Shown here piece by piece: positions 36,854 to 46,700 of a stretch of 64,000 bases of DNA (within the stretch, counting starts at the first letter, position 1; the number at the start of each line of letters is the position of its first letter). Made by a program: the position numbers and the translations under genes. The DNA lies in contig CBDCUE010000019.1 in NCBI GenBank assembly GCA_965222515.1, positions 1 through 64,000 on the forward strand, written 5' to 3'. Below the pieces are notes generated by a model. It made no database searches. It was not told the DNA's origin and saw nothing but the letters and a program-made list of their open reading frames with translations. Source of the DNA: CBDCUE01 sp965222515. Lineage in GTDB: Bacteria; Pseudomonadota; Alphaproteobacteria; Rickettsiales; JABIRX01.

Positions 36854-38288
36854 AGCTTTTACCTTAATAGAAACATCAGTAATAATAATTATTATAGCAC
36901 TTATTTTAAGTAGCTCTTTATTTTTGCATAATTATTATGATAATTTAAAAAAAACAAAGATTACTGAGAAAAACATTATAATAATTAGAAACTCTTTAAA
37001 AGATTATTTTTATCTTTATAAAAAATTACCCTGCCCTGCTGATTTAACCTTAGATATTTATGATGTTAATGTTGCTCGTGAAAGCAATATTAAAGATGGT
37101 TCTTGCATAACAAATTATGGAATTAGCGATGAAGATTCTGATGGAATTAGTATAGTTCCTTATGATAATTATTATGGAGGGGTACCTGCAAAAACATTGG
37201 GATTATCAAAAAAATATTTGTTTGATGGCTGGGGCAGAAAATTATCTTATATTGTAAATAAATCAGTAATTAACAGCATTACTAAAGAAATATTCAATAA
37301 TTCATTAAAATGCTGGATAGATAGCAGAGAAACAGATGCTATTTTTTTGGAAAATAACAGTAATTTAATCACAGGAATTTTAGATAAATCTGGTAATAAT
37401 TGCAATCTTAGCTCAGCTTTAGGAGCAAGGTCTAAATATATTTTAGCAGAAGGACAAGGAAAAATATTTTTTGACAAAAAAGATGAGCAAATGTTATTTA
37501 ATGATTTAAACAATAATTTAAAAAACACTTTACAAAATCCTCACTCTCTATTTTTTGTTTTTCATCCTTTTTATAACAATAACAATTTTTTCTTATTTAA
37601 TTATGATTCTAATGATGATAATAAGGGATATTCTATTCAAAATAATAACAAGAATTTTTTAATTGATAAAAAAAATATAAATAACCATAATTCTTTGATT
37701 AATGGTTTAGAAATATTATCAATTTTAAGAGAGAGTGATGGTTCTGCTAAGGTAATTTCTACAAATAATGCAGAATCAGATTATAATACATCTAGCTTTT
37801 CTTCAGATGACAAAATAACCAACATATTACTATCATCAGGTTCATTTAGGGGATATATTTATGAGATAATGATTTTTAATAAAATTCTAAGCAAAAAAGA
37901 AGAAGCTATCATAAGAAAATATCTCAACCATAAATGGCGAAGAGATCATTTTAATATTGTAGATAATAGTTTAGAAATTAAAATTGCCAGCACTAAATCT
38001 ACAAAATCTATTATAAGAGATCCTGCAATTGTAATTATTAGTCACGGAAAGAATGGCTATGGTGCTTTTAATTCTGCTGGGATACAAATAAATCCAAAAC
38101 AATCTACTAATAACTCACTAGAGAAAGAAAATTTAACTAAATATTGGAAAAAGAATGATAAAAAATTTATTAAAAAAGCAAAAAATTTTTTCTACACAGA
38201 TTTAAAAAATCAAAAACTAGGATCTGGATGGACTAATTTGTTTGATGACATTGTTAGATATTACTCTGTGCAAGATTTGCAACAATAA
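36843..38288 (+). CDS. Prepilin-like protein 3 with LamG/concanavalin-like domain inserted in the pilin core, 481 aa
   Basis: Prepilin motif NKAFTLIETSVIIIIIALIL at the start. The core has KLPCPADLT, YYGGVPAKTLGLSKKYLFDGWGRKLSYIV, and much later resumes with AIVIISHGKNGYGAFNSAGI, as in protein 1. Between these, residues about 150-380 carry a separate domain: CWIDSRETDA, GILDKSGNN, GKIFFDKKDEQ, SLFFVFHPF, EILSILRES, GYIYEIMIFNKILSKKEEAIIRKYLNHKW. This order (W-D-S, D-K-S-G-N, G-x-x-x-F, F-x-V-F, E-x-x-I-F) is that of LamG/concanavalin-like modules. Third of three overlapping genes. The non-initial GTG start is chosen from the leader sequence. Confidence 0.8.
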   Translation: MQNKAFTLIETSVIIIIIALILSSSLFLHNYYDNLKKTKITEKNIIIIRNSLKDYFYLYKKLPCPADLTLDIYDVNVARESNIKDGSCITNYGISDEDSDGISIVPYDNYYGGVPAKTLGLSKKYLFDGWGRKLSYIVNKSVINSITKEIFNNSLKCWIDSRETDAIFLENNSNLITGILDKSGNNCNLSSALGARSKYILAEGQGKIFFDKKDEQMLFNDLNNNLKNTLQNPHSLFFVFHPFYNNNNFFLFNYDSNDDNKGYSIQNNNKNFLIDKKNINNHNSLINGLEILSILRESDGSAKVISTNNAESDYNTSSFSSDDKITNILLSSGSFRGYIYEIMIFNKILSKKEEAIIRKYLNHKWRRDHFNIVDNSLEIKIASTKSTKSIIRDPAIVIISHGKNGYGAFNSAGIQINPKQSTNNSLEKENLTKYWKKNDKKFIKKAKNFFYTDLKNQKLGSGWTNLFDDIVRYYSVQDLQQ

Positions 38289-38325
38289 AATAACAGATTT
38301 TTGCACAAAAACTATTGCTCATCAT

Positions 38326-39030
38326 TTATTTTTTTCCAATAACACAGTTACTAGATTCTGCCTGAATAGGAAAAAAAGAGTTTATTATTGTAAGAGGTCT
38401 TTCTTGCATATTCACAGAAGAGCTTTGCACATTCATAGAATTATTTTGTGTATCATTGCCACTTTGTGGATGAAAACCATCATCTATGCTTTTGTTGCAA
38501 CAAGAAAAAAAAGATTCACAACTCTTTCTAAAAAATCCTTTGTTTACAGTGGGCTTAACTTTATCTGATGTTCGTTTATTATTTATTATGCAACTTATTT
38601 CTGAAAAGTTTACAGAGTTTATTAATTTATTACCACTACTACTAAAGACCGATGATTCTCTACAAGATGTTAGATTGAGACTTTCTTCAGCAAGAGTAAT
38701 TGTGAGTAATAAACTTTGCTCAACTTTAGCTATTTCTTCTTTTTCAAAGCCATTAAAATTCAGAACAACATTTCTTTTCAACTCCTTGTTAATTCTTGTA
38801 TTAAGTTGTTTAATGTCTTCTGCAGATAGAACGGAATTTTTTTTAATACCATTAACAATTTCATTTTCCATATTCAAACCAGTGCCATCCATAAAACCGT
38901 TAGTTATTTCTTGCACTCTTTGTGTTATAATATCCGTCATAATTTCTTTAATATCATATTCATTGTTTATATTGCTATCATTATTTATAATAAATTGTAT
39001 AATGTCTTGTAAAATATTTTCGTCTATCAT
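38326..39030 (-). CDS. Hypothetical protein, 234 aa
   Basis: No family recognised. The N-terminal part (about 1-120) is helical and acidic (ILQDIIQFIINNDSNINNEY, IKQLNTRINKELKRN, EIAKVEQSLLLTITLAEESL). The C-terminal part is rich in S, N, Q and C (RKSCESFFSCCNKS, QNNSMNVQSSSVNMQE). No signal peptide or membrane segment is visible. Chosen over the antisense frame because its composition is more protein-like and it starts with ATG. It sits convergently with the prepilin trio and downstream of argH on the same strand. The composition resembles secreted effectors of intracellular bacteria, but that is only a guess. Confidence 0.5.
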   Translation of the reverse strand: MIDENILQDIIQFIINNDSNINNEYDIKEIMTDIITQRVQEITNGFMDGTGLNMENEIVNGIKKNSVLSAEDIKQLNTRINKELKRNVVLNFNGFEKEEIAKVEQSLLLTITLAEESLNLTSCRESSVFSSSGNKLINSVNFSEISCIINNKRTSDKVKPTVNKGFFRKSCESFFSCCNKSIDDGFHPQSGNDTQNNSMNVQSSSVNMQERPLTIINSFFPIQAESSNCVIGKK

Positions 39031-39073
39031 AAATTTATAATTAAAATTGTTTTAAAGATAATATTATACTATT

Positions 39074-40462
39074 CTATAATCTTTTTTTTGCTCTCACAAG
39101 TGCTTTTTTAATCATTTCTGGAGCTGTTCCTCCGTAGGATTTTCTGGAGTGAACGGAGTTTTTTACAGTTAATACAGAAAAAATTTCTTTTGTTATTCTT
39201 GGTTCTATATCTTTCATTTCAATCAAACTTAAATCTGATATATCACATTTGTTAGCTTCTGCAATTTTTACAATTCTTCCTGTTATGTGATGAGCATCTC
39301 TAAATGCTATTGCTAAATTTTTTACTAAAAAATCTGCTAAATCAGTTGCCGTAATAAAGCCTTTAGCAGTTGCTAATTGCATATTTTCTTGATTAATTTT
39401 TAAATCATCTACCATAGAAATCATAGTTTTTAAAATCATAATAATGTTTTTATAACTATCAAATACTGGCTCCTTATCTTCTTGCATATCTTTGCTATAA
39501 GCAAGAGGTAAGCCTTTCATTACAGTAAGCAAGGAGAATAAGTTTCCATATAATCTACCTGTCTTTCCTCTGATTAATTCTGCTGCATCGGGGTTTCTTT
39601 TTTGTGGCATAATAGAGCTTCCTGTGGTGAATAAATCTGACAAAGAGACAAAGCCAAAACCAGAACTCATCCAAATGATAATTTCTTCTGAAAATCTGCT
39701 TAAATGACTGTTTAAAACAGATACATTATATAAAAAATCTAAAGCAAAATCTCTATCAGACACAGAATCTAAAGAATTCTCTGTAACTCTAGCAAATCCC
39801 AAAATTTTTGCAGTTAAGTTTCTATCTATATCAAAACTAGTCCCTGCTAAAGCACAAGCTCCTAATGGCGATTCATCTAATCTGTCATTAGCATCTTGGA
39901 ATCTTGAAATATCTCTAAACAGCATTTCTATATAACAATGCAGATGATGGGCAAAGCTGACTGGTTGAGCTGATTGTAAATGGGTATAGCCGGGTAGAAA
40001 AACATCTAAATTCTGCTCTGCTTTTACAATGAAATTATTAATTAGTTCTTTTAATAGAATTATGATTTGTTTGTTTGATTTTTTGACAAATAATTTAAAA
40101 TCTGTGGCTACTTGATCATTTCTAGATCTTGCAGTATGTAATTTTCCTGCTAAATTACCAATTTTTTGTTTTAATCTTGCTTCTATATTCATATGAATAT
40201 CTTCTAATTCTTCTTTAAACTCAAATTTTCCTGAAATAATTTCTTGTTCTATTTTCTGCAATCCTTTTTTTATTTCTGTTGCTTCAGCATTTTTAATAAT
40301 TTTCTGTTTGGCCAGCATTTCAAGATGAGCTAAAGATCCTGCTATATCTTCTATAAAAAGTTTTTTGTCAAAATCAATAGAGCTATTAATTTTTTGCATT
40401 ATTTCTGCAGGTTTTTGATCAAAATGACCTCCCCACATAGGATTTGAATTTTTTTTGTTCAT
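39074..40462 (-). CDS. argH: Argininosuccinate lyase
   Basis: Final step of arginine synthesis, splitting argininosuccinate into arginine and fumarate. Starts MNKKNSNPMWGGHFDQKPAE from the ATG at 40462; the longer frame to 40555 adds residues that do not fit the family and would overlap the divergent thioredoxin leader. Contains LEDIHMNIEARL, KLHTARSRNDQVATDFKLF, PGYTHLQSAQPVSFAHHL and the fumarase/lyase signature GSSIMPQKRNPD, with the catalytic serine. About 462 aa, normal. Divergent from the thioredoxin gene with a 52-bp gap that must hold both promoters. Confidence 0.95.
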   Translation of the reverse strand: MNKKNSNPMWGGHFDQKPAEIMQKINSSIDFDKKLFIEDIAGSLAHLEMLAKQKIIKNAEATEIKKGLQKIEQEIISGKFEFKEELEDIHMNIEARLKQKIGNLAGKLHTARSRNDQVATDFKLFVKKSNKQIIILLKELINNFIVKAEQNLDVFLPGYTHLQSAQPVSFAHHLHCYIEMLFRDISRFQDANDRLDESPLGACALAGTSFDIDRNLTAKILGFARVTENSLDSVSDRDFALDFLYNVSVLNSHLSRFSEEIIIWMSSGFGFVSLSDLFTTGSSIMPQKRNPDAAELIRGKTGRLYGNLFSLLTVMKGLPLAYSKDMQEDKEPVFDSYKNIIMILKTMISMVDDLKINQENMQLATAKGFITATDLADFLVKNLAIAFRDAHHITGRIVKIAEANKCDISDLSLIEMKDIEPRITKEIFSVLTVKNSVHSRKSYGGTAPEMIKKALVRAKKRL

Positions 40463-40514
40463 AATTACAAAATTATCTATAATGTTGTGTTCAATAAATA
40501 ACAACATAGCTTTT

Positions 40515-41072
40515 ATGAAAAATTTAGTCAAATTAATTATTTGCACTATCACCATTATTTCTGTAATAATTATTTTTTACCTTATCTTTAAACAAGATAA
40601 AATAATGACAGCGATTGATTATAAAACAGAATTTGGTGTTATTGAACCCAAAGCTCCATTTCCTAATATCTCATTTTTTGATAAAGATGATAAGAGAAAA
40701 AATATACAAGATTTTAAGGGAAAGATTTTAATTATAAATTTTTGGGCAATTTGGTGCGAGCCATGTATAAAAGAAATACCGCAATTAAATTTATTATCTC
40801 AAATTATAGGTAATGATAGATTAGAAATAATTACTATTTCTGTTGATGATAGCACAAATATAAAAAAGATTTTAAAGTTTTTTAAAAAAAATAGAATAAC
40901 TAATCTAGAACCTTACTATGACAAATATGGATTAGCATATCAAAAAACAAAAATTTCCAACATCCCTACAACTTTTATCATTGATAAAGAACTAAATGCA
41001 CATTACAAAATATCTGGCTATGTAAATTGGAGCTACATTGCTGTTATTTCCTTAATTAACAATTTATTATAA
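40515..41072 (+). CDS. TlpA/ResA-like membrane-anchored thioredoxin
   Basis: Probable periplasmic thiol-disulfide reductase. From the ATG at 40515, an N-terminal anchor (LVKLIICTITIISVIIIFYLI) leads to a thioredoxin fold with NFWAIWCEPCIKEIP (CEPC active site) and the cis-proline loop ISNIPTTFIIDK. About 185 aa, normal for TlpA/ResA. The redox role fits reducing apocytochrome cysteines before haem attachment by the ResB-CcsA type proteins encoded at 18347-21448. That link is inferred, and general thiol reduction is equally possible. Followed closely by bolA. Confidence 0.88.
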   Translation: MKNLVKLIICTITIISVIIIFYLIFKQDKIMTAIDYKTEFGVIEPKAPFPNISFFDKDDKRKNIQDFKGKILIINFWAIWCEPCIKEIPQLNLLSQIIGNDRLEIITISVDDSTNIKKILKFFKKNRITNLEPYYDKYGLAYQKTKISNIPTTFIIDKELNAHYKISGYVNWSYIAVISLINNLL

Positions 41073-41083
41073 TAATGATTTTA

Positions 41084-41353
41084 ATGAAAAAAAAACTTGA
41101 AGAAAAATTACAAAAAAATTTAGATTGCACTTTTTTGGAAATTATCAATGAATCATATTTACATAAAGGTCATCATCATTTGCAAGATGGCAAACAAACG
41201 GTTTTTGATGGCACAGAAGAAAGTCATTTTAGAATAAAAATTGCAGCAACAGATTTCAAAAAATTAAAAAGAGTGGAGATTCATAAAAAAATTTATGAAA
41301 TAATAAAAGAAGAAATGAAAATAATTCATGCCTTGGCAATAGAAACAATATAA
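41084..41353 (+). CDS. BolA-family protein
   Basis: Small Fe-S-linked regulator that usually pairs with a monothiol glutaredoxin. MKKKLEEKLQ, then DCTFLEIINESYLHKGHH, ESHFRIKIAATDFKKLKRVEIHKKIYEII and IHALAIETI match BolA, including the conserved SHF and the HALAI tail. About 89 aa. A start at 41075 (three residues longer) is also possible. Lies between the thioredoxin and bioA genes on the same strand. Confidence 0.88.
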   Translation: MKKKLEEKLQKNLDCTFLEIINESYLHKGHHHLQDGKQTVFDGTEESHFRIKIAATDFKKLKRVEIHKKIYEIIKEEMKIIHALAIETI

Positions 41354-41399
41354 TATTATTTTGAGTTAAAAAAATATAAATATTAACAAGACAGAAAGA

Positions 41400-42698
41400 A
41401 TGAGCAAGCAAAAAAAACTTAAAAAAAAATGGCAAGATAGTGATAATATTTGGTTGCCTTATACTCAAATGCAAAATGCTCCAGCTTCTCTTGCTGTCAA
41501 AAAAACTAAAAATTGTTATATTTATTTAGAAAATAATAAAAAATTATTAGATGGTATTTGTTCTTGGTGGAGTGCTTGTCACGGCTATAATCATCCTCAT
41601 CTAATCAAGCAGGCAAAAAAACAATTAAAAATAATGCCCCATATAATGCTTGCAGGTCTTGCTAATAAACCAGCATATAGGCTTGCAACTAGATTAGCTA
41701 ATTTTGTCAATCAAGAAAGAACAATGGAAAAAGATAAATTATCAAAGGTGTTTCTTTCTGATTCTGGCTCTACTGCTGTAGAAGTTGCTTTAAAAATATC
41801 TGTACAATATTTTCTTAATCAAAAAAATGATAAAAAATGCAAAATAATCTCTTTTACTAACTCTTATCACGGAGATACAATGGGAGGAATGAGTTTGTGC
41901 GATCCATCATCTGGAATGCATAAAAAATTCAAGAATTTTTTGCCCAAGCAATTGGTTACCAAACTACCACAAAATAATCAAGATTTAGAAAATTATCAAA
42001 GATTTTTAGAAAAAAACCATCATAAAGCAGCAGCAATTATCATTGAACCATTAGTGCAATGTGCTGGCGGTATGAAGTTTTATAAAAAAGAAAATTTGGA
42101 AAAAATGATTAAAATCACCAAAAAATATGATATTTTGGTGATTTTTGATGAATGTGCCACAGGATTTTATCGCTTGGGCAAAAAATTTGCCTTTTTTTAC
42201 TTAAAAAAAGAGTTTTCTCCTGATATTTTAATATTGGGCAAAGCCTTAACAGGTGGCATAATGACTCTTGCTGCAACCATTACTAAAAAACATATTTTTG
42301 ATAATTTTTTGAGCGATTCATTGAATAATGCTTTAATGCACGGTCCTACTTTTATGGGGAATGCCCTTGCCTGCTCTGTGGCTAATGCTTCTTTAGATTT
42401 GTTTGAAAAAAAAGATTTTGATAAAAAAATAGAAAAAATAGAAAAAATTTTAAAAAAAGAATTAGCACAAAAATTTAAAAATCACAATGCAATAAAAGAA
42501 ATCAGAGTAATTGGAGCAGTTGCAGTTTTAGAGTTAAAAGCTATTTCTTGGGATGATATACAAAATTTGAGAAAAGAGTTACTAAAACAAGAAGTATGGC
42601 TAAGACCCTTTTCTAATGTCATTTATTTTATGCCATCTTTTACCATAACAGAAAAACAAATAAAAAAATTAGTGCTAGCAGTAAGTAATGTTTTATAA
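41400..42698 (+). CDS. bioA: Adenosylmethionine-8-amino-7-oxononanoate aminotransferase (BioA)
   Basis: Class III PLP aminotransferase of biotin synthesis (KAPA to DAPA, with SAM as amino donor). 432 aa. The BioA-type start IWLPYTQMQNAP is followed by GICSWWSACHGYNHP, MLAGLANKPAYRLA, LSDSGSTAVEVALKI, SYHGDTMGGMSLCDPSSGMH, EPLVQCAGGM, FDECATGFYRLGK and the PLP lysine in LILGKALTGG, then HGPTFMGNALAC. The W-x-PYTQ and HGPTFM motifs favour BioA over other class III enzymes. No other bio genes are nearby, unlike the compact bio operon known in some host-associated Rickettsiales. Confidence 0.92.
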   Translation: MSKQKKLKKKWQDSDNIWLPYTQMQNAPASLAVKKTKNCYIYLENNKKLLDGICSWWSACHGYNHPHLIKQAKKQLKIMPHIMLAGLANKPAYRLATRLANFVNQERTMEKDKLSKVFLSDSGSTAVEVALKISVQYFLNQKNDKKCKIISFTNSYHGDTMGGMSLCDPSSGMHKKFKNFLPKQLVTKLPQNNQDLENYQRFLEKNHHKAAAIIIEPLVQCAGGMKFYKKENLEKMIKITKKYDILVIFDECATGFYRLGKKFAFFYLKKEFSPDILILGKALTGGIMTLAATITKKHIFDNFLSDSLNNALMHGPTFMGNALACSVANASLDLFEKKDFDKKIEKIEKILKKELAQKFKNHNAIKEIRVIGAVAVLELKAISWDDIQNLRKELLKQEVWLRPFSNVIYFMPSFTITEKQIKKLVLAVSNVL

Positions 42699-42720
42699 CA
42701 AATAGTGAGCCTTGCTCCCT

Positions 42721-42948
42721 TTATCTTATGGGACTGGGTGATTCTGAACTAGCATTAGAAAGACCATTAGAGTTTGAAATATTGGAAGGATCTAATAATT
42801 CCTCTGAATTAATATTAGAAACATTGTCAGGAGTTTTTGAAGTTTTTAACTGCAATTCATCTCCCTCATTCCTTGCTACGATATTTATAAAACTTCTACT
42901 ACTATTACAAAATAATGGATCTAATGGGGATGTTGATAATTCTATCAA
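42721..42948 (-). pseudogene. Short S/N-rich open frame, possible remnant of a larger protein
   Basis: 75 aa from a TTG, rich in S, N, P and E (NSEELLDPSNISNSNGLSNA). An antisense frame of similar length overlaps it, and a stop lies just upstream. The composition resembles the C-terminal tails of the 38326 and 50459 genes, which suggests a decayed relative, but evidence is weak and it may not be a gene. Confidence 0.25.
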
Positions 42949-43200
42949 AACAGCTTATTTTTGCTAAAAATCTTAAAAAATTAAAAATTTTGTAAAAAAT
43001 TTCAAAATTGAAGATGATTTTGAGTTACTTTAACTATTGCTCCTATAAATCCTGCTAAAAAATAGAATTTAAAGAAACTAGTCCCTATAAAATCAATTGA
43101 GAAAATTCATCATTCAAAACAACTAAAATAGTATTAATTGAATTTTTAAATCATTAAATATTGTAGATAATTTCTTTGTCCCTAATTTCTTTCTAAATTT

Positions 43201-43253
43201 ACTTACTGGGACTGTTGATTTTTTTTAATAAAAAATCAACAGTCCCAGTAAGT
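43201..43253. other. Perfect long hairpin (20-24 bp stem)
   Basis: Arms 43201-43220 (acttactgggactgttgatt) and 43234-43253 are exact reverse complements; adjacent T and A runs add further pairs. A U-run lies within the loop side, not after the stem, so it is not a classic terminator. It abuts an IS256-like end. The rest of 42968-43200 and 43300-43600 is AT-rich without recognisable genes. Confidence 0.75.
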
Positions 43254-43290
43254 GATTACTCTAAAAAACACAATATTTAGTAACGCTCCC
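43247..43290 (-). mobile_element. Solo terminal end of the IS256-like element
   Basis: Reverse complement of the left end of the 32724 element: gggagcgttactaaatattg and the following 20 bases match with a single difference. The rest of the element is absent. Confidence 0.75.
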
Positions 43291-43604
43291 CAAAAAACTG
43301 ACTGAATTTAGGGGTGCATCATAGTTATAGGTTCCATAAAAGGGTTTTTTAGCATTATTTCTCATAGATACAAAACTCCCGTCAATTTCTTTATGAATAT
43401 TATTTCTGGGTTAATTGCATATGATTTTAAACAGAATAAACCTAAAATTAACTTTAACATTCAAAAATCAAGGGGTTATAAGTTAAAAAAAGCATAATTG
43501 GGGTTAATATAGCCTTGCACATAGTCTAAAAATATGCTACAATGAATTATATATAATAAACAGTAATTCTAATTATGAGAAAAATAGAATTTCTACATAA
43601 TAAT

Positions 43605-43632
43605 ATTATTTTAGCTTTATATATAGCCTTCA
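43605..43632. repeat. Partial copy of the 49136-49293 inverted-repeat family
   Basis: attattttagctttat followed by atagccttcaat and then gttctgc matches the left arm and inner flank of the element at 49136. Located about 95 bp upstream of the giant gene at 43727. Confidence 0.5.
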
Positions 43633-43726
43633 ATATGTTCTGCTTTTTAGAATTTTATACTCACAAAAAATGAAAGAGTGACATAATATTGCATAAGTAT
43701 TTTAATATAATTAAAGAAATATAAAT

Positions 43727-46700
43727 ATGACCAATAAAGCACAAAACAATAATACCTCTCGTCCCCCTACTCCTTCTCGTCTCCCTACTACTGCTTCTCG
43801 TCTCCCTACTACTGCTTCTCGTCTCTCTACTCCTTCTTCTACTACTGCTTCTCGTTCCTCTACTAGTCTCCCTATTCCTACCCTTACAGTAAAAGAATTT
43901 GTTGAGAAACACTTTCCAATAAAAGGCTTCCAAACAAGTTTAATTAACAAAAAAATTTTTCAAACAAAAAATAACATAATAGACACCATAGATACTAGTA
44001 AAGGAGAAGGGCTTTTAAGGATTGTTTTTTATTATCAAGATATAATAAACCATATTTTAAAGAGACCAAATCAAGATATAACAAACCATATTTCAAATAA
44101 AACTGCTGTATCAGAAGAAAGTATTTTTTCTATAAAAAACGATAAAATACCAATAGATGAATCTTTTAATTTATATTTACCGTATTTTATAAAAAATGAA
44201 AGATCGCGATTAGATACATTACTAAAAAAAAGAAAAGATTTATATAGAAATATTGCTAGTGAATTATACCCTCTTGTAAAGTCAAAAATAGCTGATTTGC
44301 CAGGATATATTGTATATCCTGCAGAAAATAAAATTATAGAAAAATATTCTTATAGAAAAATAGAAAATACAGAATTATGGGAGCCTGATCACAATTTTAA
44401 ATTATCAGAAGGACAAGCAGAGATGTTGAATACAATATTTCATTGTACAAAGAAAGAAGTAGCAATAACGGAAAATCAAAAGAAAGAAGTAGCAAGAACG
44501 GAAAATCAAAAGGAAGAAGTAGCAAGAACGGAAAATCAAAAGGAAGAAGTAGCAATAACGGAAAATCAAAAGGAAGAAGTAGCAATAACGGAAAATCAAA
44601 AGGAAGAAGTAGCAATAACGGAAAATCAAAAGAAAGAGATAATCATGGTTGGTAAGTTTACGAGGATAATGGCAACTGGGGAAGGAAAGACACATATATT
44701 ACAAAATTTAGATAAGTTTATAAAAAGTGCTAATTATTATCATAATAAACAGTCAGAGGAATCTGAAGAAAATACCGAAAAAGCAAACATATTACCAGAA
44801 GAAGTTCTTTATTTTACTCCAGTTGCAGCAGATATCTTAGAAGCAGAAAGTAGAGGTACTCTTAATATACATCATTTTAGTAAGATTGCAGACTGCAAGG
44901 AAATAGGCAAAGTAATTGTTGTTGATGAATTTGATGCATTAACTGATGATCAAAAGCAAAAAATAAATAAGTTAAGTGAAAATAACATAGTATTAGAGAC
45001 CACAGCAACCAGCTCTTTAGCTCAGGATAATTTTGAAATTCTTATGAATGTAGCTAAAAGTGGGAAAAATATAACTTTAGAATCTCAACAAGAAAATTCA
45101 AAAAAATATAATATATTTGGATTGGGTTCTGGTTTTTGTTCTAAAGAAGAAACCATTAAAAGAGCAGGAAAAGCTTCGTTAGCTAAAACTTTAAATGATG
45201 CTTTGCAGACTAATCAAAATTTTATGAAAGATATAGCAAACATATATCAAGAAAAAAAAAATTTTTGTCAGAATGGTAATAATAATGACTTAATTAATAG
45301 AGTTTTGGGTGATTGTAAAGATTTAGAATATCGTAAAATTTCAATATCTGATTATGATGCTATTGCAAGAGATAAAAATTCTAAATTAGTTACTGAATTA
45401 TTAGAAAAAATAAATGAAGGTGGTAATATTGTAGTGTTTGTAAATGCAGAAGATGAGATCAATAAATGTCAATTTGTTGATAAGGATGGTAATAAATTTG
45501 TTGATAAGGATGGTAATAAATTTGTTGATAAGGATGGTAATAAATCTTCTGATAGTATAAAAGGAAGAGTAGTGGCATATAAAGATGGTGACGAGGTTAA
45601 AATAATGTCCTTAGAGAATTATCACAGTAAACACATAAGTAAATGTTCAGATGCTGAATATATGTATAATTTTTATAAAGAAAACAACATTTTCTTGCTT
45701 TATCGTGAATGTGATTTTAGAGGAACTGATTATAAATCTTTTTCAAAGAATGTGCAGGCAGATATAACTCTTGGAAATAAAATGACAGATGAGGATGTTG
45801 GCAAATTAGACGCTAGCGATTTACTGCAAAGATATGGCAGAAAAAGAAAAACTAATCCTACAATATGCAAGCATTATTTTACAAATATTACATTAGACCA
45901 GGGTAAGATAATAAAAAAAAAGATAGAAAATCACATAGAAAACCCAGGATCTATAAAAGAAATTATAGAAGAAAGAAAAAAAAATGTAAAAGCAGAATTA
46001 GATGAGGTGAATAAAAGTAATATGAAATATAATGATACATATATTGCTCCATATATTCTGAAATCAGAATTTACACAACCTCCTTTTACTTTACTATCCG
46101 AGAAGTCACAAAAGGATAATATAGATACTAGTATTGCTAGTATAAAAAGTAGGATAAATATGGTTAGATCTTATCTTAATAGTCTTAATAGTCTTAATAG
46201 TCTTAATAGTAGAATTGTTAGCGAGGTAAAAGTCTTCTTAGACAGAGACTATACATCCCGTATCTCAGACAAGAAGGATATAGTAAACGGTATTAAAGGT
46301 ATTAGAGACCAAAATGAGAAGGCAATCAAGGATGTTAAAATAGAATTACTAATAAAGTTTCTTCGGAAGATGAAAGAGAAGATGACAGAGATCTATACTT
46401 CTGATGATAAATTAAATATATCATTTGCACTACAAAAACTTAAAAAGCTTACTAGTTTATCTGTAAGTGATGTACCTGTAATTGATTCATTTTTAAATAA
46501 ATTAAGTCCTTATGATATAAAACAAAAAATTAATCAGTTACTCAATAAGATAACAACAAAAAGCTATGAGGAAAATTCTTTAACAAAGGTAATAAAAAAA
46601 TCAATTTTAACCAATATATGCAATAGAATTAAAAACAAAGATGCTCAATTTGCCTTTCGCAATTTAATAGAAGAATGTTTTGTTTCTAATATTCAAACAG

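Noticed and set aside
38486..39040. 184-residue plus-strand hydrophobic frame
   Set aside because: Antisense of the 234-residue minus-strand gene, which has an ATG and a more plausible composition.
42728..42967. 79-residue plus-strand frame after bioA
   Set aside because: No recognisable features, and it is antisense to an equally weak minus-strand frame; neither is convincing.
44456..44635. Six 30-bp direct repeats that might suggest a CRISPR array
   Set aside because: Repeats are contiguous without spacers and translate in frame as EVAITENQKK units of the large gene.
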